Shown here: one piece after another, positions 7,332 through 14,265 of the stretch
Numbering within the stretch: the stretch's first letter is position 1
Layout: each line of letters opens with the position of its first letter
Virus record (IMG/VR): IMGVR_UViG_3300036792_000534
Coordinates: 1-22,287 of that record
Direction: 5' to 3' (one strand)
Origin: a virus
Length of the DNA: 22,287 nt
Notes under the pieces: generated by a model
The model's database searches: none
Told to the model about the DNA's origin: nothing
Seen by the model: the letters and a program-made list of their open reading frames with translations, nothing else
Made by a program: the position numbers and the translations under genes

Positions 7332-7801
7332 CTACGCCCGCCCTGATTGAAGACCTCAAGCGGGACGAGGGGTTCCGCGCCCGCGCCTACCAGGACGCGC
7401 ACGGTGTGTGGACGATCGGCTACGGCCACGCCCACGCCGATCCGCGTGCGGTCTGGAGCCTGGACGAGGCCGAAACCCAACTCGCTGTGGATGTCGACCT
7501 CGCCTGCGAACGCCTCGATCACGCGCTTCCCTGGTGGCGGCGGCTGGACGAGGTGCGTCAGGACGCCCTGGCCAACATGGCCTTCAACGTCGGGGTCGGC
7601 CTCGCCCCCTGCGCTGCCTGCCCCGACGGGAGCGGCCTGCAGGGCTTCACCCGCATGCTCGCCGCCCTGGAGGCGGGCGACTACCCGCATGCCTCGGCGC
7701 AGATGCTGCTCTCCGACTGGGCCAAGGACGCGCCGGAGGGCGTGGGCGCGCGCGCCGAGCGCCTGGCGGCCATGATCCGAACCGGAGAGCGCCATCCATG
7801 A
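7328..7801 (+). CDS. Endolysin, T4-type lysozyme fold (GH24-like), non-canonical start
   Basis: Peptidoglycan muramidase for host lysis. Reading from ATA 7328 gives 157 aa beginning (M)TTPALIEDLKRDEGFRARAY. The catalytic triad E-x8-D-x5-T is intact as E14, D23 and T29, in the context QDAHGVWTIGYGH. Further conserved features are DALANMAFNVGVG and the C-terminal RRAW-like region replaced here by VGARAERLAAMI. No ATG, GTG or TTG exists in frame between the stop at 7295 and the GTG at 7406; that GTG would delete E14 and D23. The AGGGAG site and the ATAA overlap with the preceding stop favour ATA, perhaps a mutated ATGA junction. An insertion with CxxC (C95, C98) lies after the VGVG motif. No signal peptide, so it needs a holin. 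Overlaps the holin gene by ATGA. Function confident, start uncertain. Confidence 0.85.
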   Translation: MTTPALIEDLKRDEGFRARAYQDAHGVWTIGYGHAHADPRAVWSLDEAETQLAVDVDLACERLDHALPWWRRLDEVRQDALANMAFNVGVGLAPCAACPDGSGLQGFTRMLAALEAGDYPHASAQMLLSDWAKDAPEGVGARAERLAAMIRTGERHP

Positions 7802-8268
7802 GCGAAACCTCTACTGCGCCGGGCGCTTCGGCGTCGGGTCCCGTCAAGGCTGCGACCATGGACATGCTGCGAAGCGTGCTCATGGGCGCGGGCACGCCCC
7901 TGCTGGCGCGCGGCCTGGTCAACGGCGACCAGCTGGCCGCGATCATCGGCGGACTGCTGGCGATCGCCTCGGCCATCTGGTCCTACGCCGCCGCCCATCA
8001 GGGCGGACCGTCCCTGCTTGCCCGCGTGCTGCCGCTCGCCGCCTCAGCGCGGCGGTCGCGGGCCTGGAACGCCGACGCCGCTGCGCTTGGGGCGGCCCTG
8101 CTGCCGGTCCTCGAGAGCATCGTCGACCGCCAGATCCGCTCGCGCGCCGGTGTGCTGTCAGCCCCGCTCGACGTCGCCGCCAACGCCGCCCTGCGAGCAG
8201 CTGAAGCGAAGGCCATGGCGGCGGTCGAACTCCCCCAATCCTCAAACCAACCGGAGCCATGCCCATGA
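7798..8268 (+). CDS. Holin-like membrane protein (Pam3-gp28-like)
   Basis: A 156-aa product starting at the ATGA overlap with the endolysin stop; frame upstream of this ATG is a shadow of the endolysin. Residues 20-67 contain two hydrophobic segments, MDMLRSVLMGAGTPLLARGL and AAIIGGLLAIASAIWSYAAA, arranged like the small Pam3-gp28-type putative holins found in phages of GC-rich bacteria. Such proteins permeabilise the inner membrane at a set time and let the endolysin out. Unusually, a further 85 or so residues follow, Ala/Arg-rich and helical (SARRSRAWNADAAALGAALL; RQIRSRAGVLSAPLDVAANA), making it about twice the length expected. The extension may be a regulatory or anchoring domain. The next gene overlaps its stop. 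Confidence 0.65.
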   Translation: MSETSTAPGASASGPVKAATMDMLRSVLMGAGTPLLARGLVNGDQLAAIIGGLLAIASAIWSYAAAHQGGPSLLARVLPLAASARRSRAWNADAAALGAALLPVLESIVDRQIRSRAGVLSAPLDVAANAALRAAEAKAMAAVELPQSSNQPEPCP

Positions 8269-8579
8269 CCAATATCGTGGTCACCGCGTTCGACGACGTG
8301 GTGAAGTTCTTCGAAGGCGCGAGCAAGGCCGCGCCCGCCGGCGACAGCAGCATCAGCCAGGCCCAGGCCGCCGTAACCAGCGCCAAGAGCGCGGTGGAGA
8401 ACGCCATCCCCGCCCTGGCCGAAGGCGCGGCCAATGCGGCCCTGGCCCTCATCCCACTCGGCTCGCTCCTGGCTCCCGAGGTCGACCAGATCATCACCCT
8501 GGTGATCCAGAAGCTGCAGACGCGGCTGTCGAGCCCTGCCGCTTCGCCGACTGGCGTCGCGTCCGGAGCGGTCGCCTGA
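8265..8579 (+). CDS. Small hydrophobic protein of the lysis cassette, unknown function
   Basis: A 104-aa protein that I do not recognise. Start placed at ATG 8265, which forms an ATGA overlap with the upstream stop and lies 8 bases from GGAG; ATG 8259 is only two bases from it. The N-terminal part (FDDVVKFFEGASKAAP) is amphipathic. A long Ala-rich helix follows, and residues 50-90 are hydrophobic (AIPALAEGAANAALALIPLG, then EVDQIITLVIQKLQTRL). It may associate with the membrane, for example as a holin partner, antiholin or structural helix bundle. It overlaps the next gene by one base (TGATG), so it is part of the same translationally coupled chain. Confidence 0.65.
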   Translation: MTNIVVTAFDDVVKFFEGASKAAPAGDSSISQAQAAVTSAKSAVENAIPALAEGAANAALALIPLGSLLAPEVDQIITLVIQKLQTRLSSPAASPTGVASGAVA

Positions 8580-8809
8580 TGGCCCGGCTGCGCTTCATCG
8601 CGGCGGGGCACGACCACCAGGTCTGCGAGGTGTTCGGGCGCGAGTTCCCGCACGGCGCCTGGGTCGAGGCCTCGGACATGGATCCGGAACACGTCGCCCT
8701 GCTGACCGCCAACCCGACCTTCGAGGCCGACATGGGAGTCGCGAGGGCGGCGTCCGAAACCTCAACCGCGCCGCGACGCGCCGACACGTCTTCCGGCAAG
8801 GGAAACTGA
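8579..8809 (+). CDS. Small phage protein, unknown function
   Basis: A 76-aa protein starting at the TGATG junction. The N-terminal 50 residues are well ordered: MARLRFIAAGHDHQVCEVFG, then FPHGAWVEASDMDPEHVALLTANPTFEAD. The W-V-E-x-S-D then LxxNPTFE pattern recalls small uncharacterised proteins often found near head-tail genes of phages. The last 25 residues are polar and probably disordered. No enzymatic motif and no membrane segment. Coupled to the upstream gene and three bases from the following adaptor-like gene. A longer open frame in the same register extends upstream, but it is a shadow of the two preceding genes. Confidence 0.65.
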   Translation: MARLRFIAAGHDHQVCEVFGREFPHGAWVEASDMDPEHVALLTANPTFEADMGVARAASETSTAPRRADTSSGKGN

Positions 8810-8812
8810 GCC

Positions 8813-9463
8813 GTGTCCACCGTCCGGGCCGCGATCAAGGAGGCCATGCGTCTGCTCAAGGCGCTCGCGCCTGGCGACGACCCGACGGTGGACGAGCTCG
8901 CCGTCGGCCTGGAGGCCAGTCAGGCCCTGACGCTCGAGATTCACGAAGCGCGTGGCCCCATGCTGGACATCGACGTCACGGCCGATCTCACGCCTGGCGA
9001 GAACCAGCGGCTGCGCGTCCAGGCGGGCGCCACCATCAACGTGACCCTGCCGAATTCGATCTCGATCTTCGGGGCCTACGATCCCTATGACTACGGCTTC
9101 GCACCATCGGTGATCTGGGATCCGCCCGTCGGCTCTACGGCGCCCGCTGACGGGATCTATTGGCGGGCGCCCACAGACGGTGCGCGCATCGAGATCGTCG
9201 GGACCACCCAGGCGCTCTATTTCTACCGGGCCGACGTGAACCAGTGGGCGCCGGCGCTGGGCCTGACGCTCGACACCGAGCTCCCCTTCAGCAGCCGCCT
9301 GCAGGGAGCGTTCGCCGCCATCCTCGGCGAACGCCTTGCCGACGTGCTGGCCAATCTGCCCGCTCCGACCAAGGCCCAACTGGCCCGCGTAGCGCATGCC
9401 CGCGAGGCCATGTTCACCCGTCCCGGCGCGCGCCGCGCCCCGGTGCGCGGACAATATCTTTAA
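8813..9463 (+). CDS. gp4-like head-tail adaptor, first copy (putative)
   Basis: A 216-aa product with a GTG start and GGGAAA about 7 bases before it. Domain order resembles P22 gp4-type tail-accessory factors: N-terminal helices (AAIKEAMRLLKALAPGDDPT, VDELAVGLEASQALTLEIHE), a central beta domain, then a YFYRADVNQWAPALGLTLD motif and C-terminal helices (FAAILGERLADVLANLPAPT). The same layout is seen in the second candidate at 14266. gp4-like proteins form a ring below the portal and help close the packaged head. I infer the family from architecture, not from an unmistakable motif, so another head-completion protein is possible. It is followed by a structural gene with a strong ribosome binding site. 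Confidence 0.55.
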   Translation: MSTVRAAIKEAMRLLKALAPGDDPTVDELAVGLEASQALTLEIHEARGPMLDIDVTADLTPGENQRLRVQAGATINVTLPNSISIFGAYDPYDYGFAPSVIWDPPVGSTAPADGIYWRAPTDGARIEIVGTTQALYFYRADVNQWAPALGLTLDTELPFSSRLQGAFAAILGERLADVLANLPAPTKAQLARVAHAREAMFTRPGARRAPVRGQYL

Positions 9464-9473
9464 GGAGATCTGC

Positions 9474-10934
9474 ATGGGCACCAAGTCCGGCATCGACGGC
9501 GTCCTTGACGTCGCCGTGGTCAGCGGGGGCGTCGGCGGCGGAGACAACGCCGCCTCCGGCCTTACCGGATCAGCGGCGCCTTCGAGCGCCGACTATCTCG
9601 GATTCAGCCAGGGCGGACTGCTTGTCGGCGTATCGAGCGCCGCGCCGCTGCCGGTTAGCGACAGCACGAACTATTCTTCGCCCGACGGGCGCGCGGTGAA
9701 GGTGCAGTCCAATGCCGCCATCCTGTTCAGCGACGACTTTGGCGGCGCGACCCTCGACACGACCATTCGTTGGGACGTGATCGATGGCGGCCTCCCGGCC
9801 AACCCGACCCTTCATGGCAAGAGCCTGAGTCAGAGCGCGATCGGATCTGGCGTGACCGGCATGACCGACGCAGTGGCCAATTCGGCCCTGACGGTGACCA
9901 TGGGCACGACTGCGAACGCCGAGCGCTGGTATCTCAGCCAGCAGGCCTTCGCGGGGGCCGAAGATCTGCTCGTGTTGCTGTCCAAGAGCCAGGCGATCGC
10001 GGCGAACAGCATCTGGATCGGCCTGGTGGAGGTCGACCCCACAACGCTGATCCCGCTCTGCAACGCGAACAGCCCAAGTTACACGATCAACAGTCAGGCC
10101 GTGCCGTTCTACTTCACCAACGCCGGCGGCGCGGAAGTCGGACTCCAGACGGTCAACACTTCGTATGCGACCGCCGCGGTGGGCGACAGTTCGAGTACGG
10201 CGGCGGCGGGCTCGACCGGGACCGCGCTCGCCGCTCTCACCGCCTCGAGCGAGTTCTTCGTCGAGTTCCACGCCGAAGACGTGATCGCCTCGAATGGCGC
10301 AGTCGACAGCGTGGCGGCGAAGAACGCCAATCCCTCCCGGGTGTCGACCCAGGTCCCCAACGACGGCAAGGTCTACAAGCTGCTGATGCGGTTCCGGAAC
10401 GTTGGGACGCCTGCGAGTTCGACGAGCGTCACGGTGCAGCGCGTGCTGTTGTGGAATAGCCAGGAAATGCGGGTGGAGGTCGCCTCGGGTCGCGGCGATC
10501 AGAATCCGCAGAAGGCGGTGGCGATCAATGTGGCGAACAACCCGGTGCTTGGGACCGGCGGCAGTGTTATCGGGTCGGTCTATCTCCAGCCGAGAACCAC
10601 GTCCGGCGCTGGTAACGCCAAGACGATCACGACCGGACTGACCGGTGTTGCGCAGTCTAGCGGCCACACGATCTTCGGATACGACCTTCTGAACGTCAGC
10701 ACAGGCGTTCGCTACCTGCAACTCTACAACAGCACCTCGGGGACATTTGGCTCCCAGGGGACGCCACTGATCACCGTACCCATCCCCGCCGGGGCCAAGG
10801 CGCAGCTCTATGGCGACATGGGAATGCAGTCGTGCGCGACAGGCGTCGCCTGGGCGATCACGGCTGACGGCGCTGGCGCGAGCCAGACCGGTGTCTCCAG
10901 CGGCGACGTCATTGGCACGGTCTACACCAACTGA
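9474..10934 (+). CDS. Virion surface or tail protein, beta-rich
   Basis: A 486-aa product starting at ATG 9474, 6 bases after AAGGAG; upstream frame extension belongs to the preceding gene. Gly/Ser/Thr/Ala-rich. Residues 1-70 look like a flexible linker or attachment region. A central domain from about 75 to 330 begins ILFSDDFGGATLDTTIRWDV and contains short beta strands (LTVTMGTTANAERWYLSQQA, FFVEFHAEDVIA), a jelly-roll-like lectin arrangement. A C-terminal domain from about 355 contains RYLQLYNSTSGTFGSQGTPL then TVPIPAGAK, a pattern often seen at the ends of phage surface proteins. Likely role is receptor or glycan binding on the capsid or tail. No signal peptide. One-base overlap with the next gene. 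Confidence 0.7.
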   Translation: MGTKSGIDGVLDVAVVSGGVGGGDNAASGLTGSAAPSSADYLGFSQGGLLVGVSSAAPLPVSDSTNYSSPDGRAVKVQSNAAILFSDDFGGATLDTTIRWDVIDGGLPANPTLHGKSLSQSAIGSGVTGMTDAVANSALTVTMGTTANAERWYLSQQAFAGAEDLLVLLSKSQAIAANSIWIGLVEVDPTTLIPLCNANSPSYTINSQAVPFYFTNAGGAEVGLQTVNTSYATAAVGDSSSTAAAGSTGTALAALTASSEFFVEFHAEDVIASNGAVDSVAAKNANPSRVSTQVPNDGKVYKLLMRFRNVGTPASSTSVTVQRVLLWNSQEMRVEVASGRGDQNPQKAVAINVANNPVLGTGGSVIGSVYLQPRTTSGAGNAKTITTGLTGVAQSSGHTIFGYDLLNVSTGVRYLQLYNSTSGTFGSQGTPLITVPIPAGAKAQLYGDMGMQSCATGVAWAITADGAGASQTGVSSGDVIGTVYTN

Positions 10935-11224
10935 TGAGCAGGGCGGGGGCCGCTGCGGGCGGCACGATCGCGAGCGCGGGCGAAACCGCGTCGTCGGTCT
11001 TTGAGGAGATCGGTCACGGCCCGTTTGCTGACCTCGTCGCAGACGGCGCCCTGGCGACCGCCAGCGTCAGCATGGTTGGCTCGACGCCCTCGGGCGAGGG
11101 CGAGGTCGTCGTGCTGTTCATCGACGCCCAGCGCGATCCGCTCGAGATCGACGCAGCCGGCGATCCTCTCCTCGTCCAGGCCGGGCAGAGCTGGATTGGG
11201 CGAAGCGCTTCGGAGGTTGTGTAA
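10934..11224 (+). CDS. Small tail-associated protein, unknown function
   Basis: A 96-aa acidic protein starting at a TGATG junction and ending in a TAATG junction with the tailspike gene. The second half forms plausible beta strands (ATASVSMVGSTPSG, EGEVVVLFIDAQRDPLEIDA, DPLLVQAGQSWIG). No known motif and no membrane segment. Being wedged between two surface proteins with overlaps on both sides points to a fibre-associated or chaperone-like role, but this is context only. Confidence 0.6.
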   Translation: MSRAGAAAGGTIASAGETASSVFEEIGHGPFADLVADGALATASVSMVGSTPSGEGEVVVLFIDAQRDPLEIDAAGDPLLVQAGQSWIGRSASEVV

Positions 11225-13095
11225 TGAAGACTCTCGCGGCCCTGCTGGCCGGCGCGGCGCTATCACCCATCAGCTTGCAGCCCGCCCTCGCGCAGGCTGG
11301 TGGCAAGACTGCAGACCAGCTGGCGCCGCGTGGGACGCCTGCGGCGAGCGATCTGATTCCGTGCCTGCCCAATGGCGGCGCGGTCCTCGAGGGCTGCACC
11401 GTCGCGGGATTGTCGGCGTTGCTGACGAGCGTCGTCGCGACGCCCTGCAACGGGCTCGTCGACGACACTCTGGCAATCCAGGCGGCGCTGAACAGCGGGC
11501 TGGCGGTCCAGTTGCCGCCCGGCGTGTGCGTGGTGTCCTCGCCGCTCCTGGTCGAGAGCTATCGTAACAACGGCCAGACGCTGAAGGGTGCAGGCAGCTA
11601 CTACAGCGCCTCTTCAGTCGGCTTCTCCGCGGCCCCGCCTCCCGGCACGACCGTGATCCGGCCGACCTCGGCGATGAGCGGCAAGTCTGTCTTCATCATC
11701 GACGGCACGCCGATCGGCGGCGCGCAACAGACCTGGGTCCAGGGTTTTGGCATCGAGAATCTCGCGATCGACATGGTCAACACGACCGACGAGTCCACCT
11801 CGGTCGCGATCGAACAGATCCAGGCATTCGATATTCACTATTCCGGCGTTCGCGTGATGAACGACGGCGCGAGCAAGCGTGCGTGGCTCCTCAAGGCGGG
11901 CGCGTTCACGACGCACCTCAGCCATGTACAGGGCGATCTGATCGACTTCGAGGGAACGAGCTCGAGCTACGCCGTCACGACGATCGACCTGATCGACGCA
12001 GACGTCGGCGGCATCACAGGCCAGTTCTACCAGAACGTGACCTTCTATGGCGGGTCGATCCAGGCACCTTACCGGGTCGGGTCCACGCCGATCAGCTATC
12101 TCGCGGCGGAGACAGCCCCTTATCGAATGGTCCCGAACACCGGCGGCCTCTACGTGGCGACGCCGATCGTGATCCGAAACAGCCTGCAGTTCATGACGGT
12201 GGGAACCGACTGGGAAGCCGCGTCGGAGCCTTCGCAGACCTGCACGATCCCGAGCAGCTCATCCTGGTATGGCCACTGGGCCTACGGGACCTACAACGAC
12301 GGCACGCACGGGTGTTTGCCCATCGTCATGACTGTGGAGATTGAGGCGAACGCTTCAAACACGAAGCTCATCGCGCCGACCCTGGCGGGCGAATATCCGT
12401 TCGACCAGGGAGTGAACACTCAGATCGATGCCTATGGCGGGAGTATCCATAATGCCACGGAGTACTTCCTGCAGCCACTGAGCTGCGCGAACACCATCGT
12501 CGGTTTCACCGATCTGGCGCAGTACCTCGACTACGGGTCGACGACCACGTTCAACATCAACTGCCTGACCGGTGTCGCCAACTTTCCGAAGGTCGCCCTG
12601 CGCCCCGCCACGGACGGCGCAATCCTGACCTTCCAGAACGCAGCTGGGGCGACCCTTGGATATGTCGGGACAAGCGGGACGCCCGAAATCTCCTGGAGCG
12701 GGCTGCTCGCGCCAAACCAGATCCTCTCTCAGCCGACGACGGACGGATCGAACGTCTTTCTGGGTGAGAACGCTGAGGGTGTGCAACTCTTCAATTTCTC
12801 GACGAACGCGTCCGCCCAATACAGCCAGTTTAACTTTGCCAACGGCCTTCAGCTCAACTTCTACTCGGACAACTATGCAACCCTGACGGCAAGCATAGTC
12901 GGAGGGGTTGGCATGTTCGCGAACGGCGTCGCCACTCCCCCGACGACTTATGCCAACCTGCCGGGGTCGCCGGTCGCCGGCCAGCGCGAGCTCGTGAGCG
13001 ATGCGACGAGTTGCACCTTCGGCTCGCCAGTGAGCGCAGGCGGGTCAACGTACTGCCCTGTGATCCGGATCGGCAGTTCATGGGTGGCCGGCTGA
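11224..13095 (+). CDS. Tailspike-like beta-helix protein with N-terminal signal peptide
   Basis: A 623-aa product. It opens MKTLAALLAGAALSPISLQP followed by ALA|QA, a classical Sec signal peptide with likely cleavage after residue 23. Next comes a phage-tail-type linker (ASDLIPCLPNGG, then TVAGLSALL). From about residue 75, NGLVDDTLAIQAALNSGLAV and the following VQLPPGVCVVSSPLL mark the start of a right-handed beta-helix, as in tailspikes and pectate-lyase-like glycan-cleaving enzymes. The C-terminus (LPGSPVAGQRELVSDATSCT, then SSWVAG) is a typical trimerisation-type cap. Likely cleaves or binds host surface polysaccharide; catalytic residues cannot be assigned. A secretion signal is unexpected for a virion protein that assembles in the cytoplasm. 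Several cysteines are present. It is followed by a polymerase-like membrane protein. Confidence 0.8.
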   Translation: MKTLAALLAGAALSPISLQPALAQAGGKTADQLAPRGTPAASDLIPCLPNGGAVLEGCTVAGLSALLTSVVATPCNGLVDDTLAIQAALNSGLAVQLPPGVCVVSSPLLVESYRNNGQTLKGAGSYYSASSVGFSAAPPPGTTVIRPTSAMSGKSVFIIDGTPIGGAQQTWVQGFGIENLAIDMVNTTDESTSVAIEQIQAFDIHYSGVRVMNDGASKRAWLLKAGAFTTHLSHVQGDLIDFEGTSSSYAVTTIDLIDADVGGITGQFYQNVTFYGGSIQAPYRVGSTPISYLAAETAPYRMVPNTGGLYVATPIVIRNSLQFMTVGTDWEAASEPSQTCTIPSSSSWYGHWAYGTYNDGTHGCLPIVMTVEIEANASNTKLIAPTLAGEYPFDQGVNTQIDAYGGSIHNATEYFLQPLSCANTIVGFTDLAQYLDYGSTTTFNINCLTGVANFPKVALRPATDGAILTFQNAAGATLGYVGTSGTPEISWSGLLAPNQILSQPTTDGSNVFLGENAEGVQLFNFSTNASAQYSQFNFANGLQLNFYSDNYATLTASIVGGVGMFANGVATPPTTYANLPGSPVAGQRELVSDATSCTFGSPVSAGGSTYCPVIRIGSSWVAG

Positions 13096-13172
13096 TCAGC
13101 CAGGTCGACTATGCAGAGTTATCGCCCTACGGAACGGCTGTGGCTAAGCAGTTTCGCTAGGGGAAGAACCGA

Positions 13173-14198
13173 ATGAGAGTGGCGAGTGCGGTAGCAGCTG
13201 GCTACTGCGCTTTTCTTTCAATGGTGGCAGTCGGCTTGACGTTCCTCGGCAAGGTAGCGCTGGGTGACTGGGACGGCTATCAGGCGATGTATGATCGTGG
13301 TGGCGGCTATCTTGTAGATCAGGGTCGTGATCCACTATTCAGTTGGATCATGGATCGGGCCTTCGATGTGTTCGGCGGCGGCGCGTACGAAATCTTTCGT
13401 ATTGTCTTGTTCATCTCTTTCACTTTCCTTGCGGCGGTCGTCGCGTTTAGTGGGGTGCTTGAGGGTTCTCTCATATTCGCTAGCGTTCTGGTTTCGGTAG
13501 ACGCGTTCGTTCTAAAGAGTCTCGTCCAGATTCGCGAGGGTATCGCGTTTGCGGTCGTCATGTGGTCAACGGCATTGTTCCCTGAAAAGAGGAACATAGG
13601 TGTAATAATATCGGTTTTAGGATGCATCTCATCTGCCTTTATTCACGCAGGCACATGCGTGTTCTTGCTCGTTTGGGTTGTCGCTTTGTGTCTGCGCCTC
13701 CTGTCGATCGGGCGTTCAAATCCTCACTTAATTTCAAAATACCTTACATCATCTGCCGTGATTTCTGGGATTGCTGTTGCAGTCTTAATAAATCAAGATG
13801 CTCAATTTCTTGAGCGCACGCTTCGTCACCTCGGTGTAACAGGGGACGGGCCGGTCACCGTCAGCGCGTGGAAATATTTGTATTGGGCCGCCATGGGCAT
13901 CGTCGTTGTCGTGGTACGGGCGCAAGTCGCGGATGCTAATCGAGAATTCAAATATTTTCGATCTGTGTATGCGGTCGTGCTGGGTGCTGGTCTTGTGCCA
14001 TTGCTCTATGTGATGTGCGTAATCACCGTCGTCACGGAGTTTACGGCGACAGTCGCGGCGATGGAGATACGGATGCTCCTAACGGCGCTCGAACTTAGTC
14101 TTGTGACAATTGTCATGCGTGGTCGGGCGAACGCTCTCACGGGGCTCGTTGCGGTCGCTACGCTAACTGATCAGATGCGGCTGATCTTGGTTCCCTAG
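13173..14198 (+). CDS. EpsG/Wzy-like polysaccharide polymerase (putative), accessory gene
   Basis: A 341-aa polytopic inner-membrane protein with roughly eight to ten hydrophobic helices, the first at residues 5-26 and others around 73-95, 100-118, 143-175, 190-206 and 235-249. Motifs are a periplasmic-loop DWDGYQAMY then RDPLFSWIMDRAFDVFG (52-68), QIREGIAFAVVMW (119-131), and SSAFIHAG (153-160). The DPL..., R.G.A and .IH.. positions match the EpsG family of exopolysaccharide/O-antigen polymerases. In phages, such enzymes remodel host glycan and block superinfection. GC content drops clearly (two sampled 60-base blocks near 13561 and 13741 are 40%), with many codons unusual for the neighbours, so it is likely acquired. 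GGGGAAG precedes the ATG. It interrupts the tail module between tailspike and gp4-like genes. Confidence 0.65.
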   Translation: MRVASAVAAGYCAFLSMVAVGLTFLGKVALGDWDGYQAMYDRGGGYLVDQGRDPLFSWIMDRAFDVFGGGAYEIFRIVLFISFTFLAAVVAFSGVLEGSLIFASVLVSVDAFVLKSLVQIREGIAFAVVMWSTALFPEKRNIGVIISVLGCISSAFIHAGTCVFLLVWVVALCLRLLSIGRSNPHLISKYLTSSAVISGIAVAVLINQDAQFLERTLRHLGVTGDGPVTVSAWKYLYWAAMGIVVVVVRAQVADANREFKYFRSVYAVVLGAGLVPLLYVMCVITVVTEFTATVAAMEIRMLLTALELSLVTIVMRGRANALTGLVAVATLTDQMRLILVP

Positions 14199-14265
14199 TG
14201 GAACTGGGACTTCGACGACCATCGCCGGCATCAACCCGGCCTCCTACTCGGAGGAGAGAGACCCC

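Noticed and set aside
7406-7801. GTG 7406 as the endolysin start
   Set aside because: This would remove catalytic E14 and D23 and start in the middle of the conserved VWTIGYGH motif.
9570-10721. Antisense frame of 383 codons over the surface-protein gene
   Set aside because: Mirror of the + strand gene with Arg/His/Ala-rich composition.
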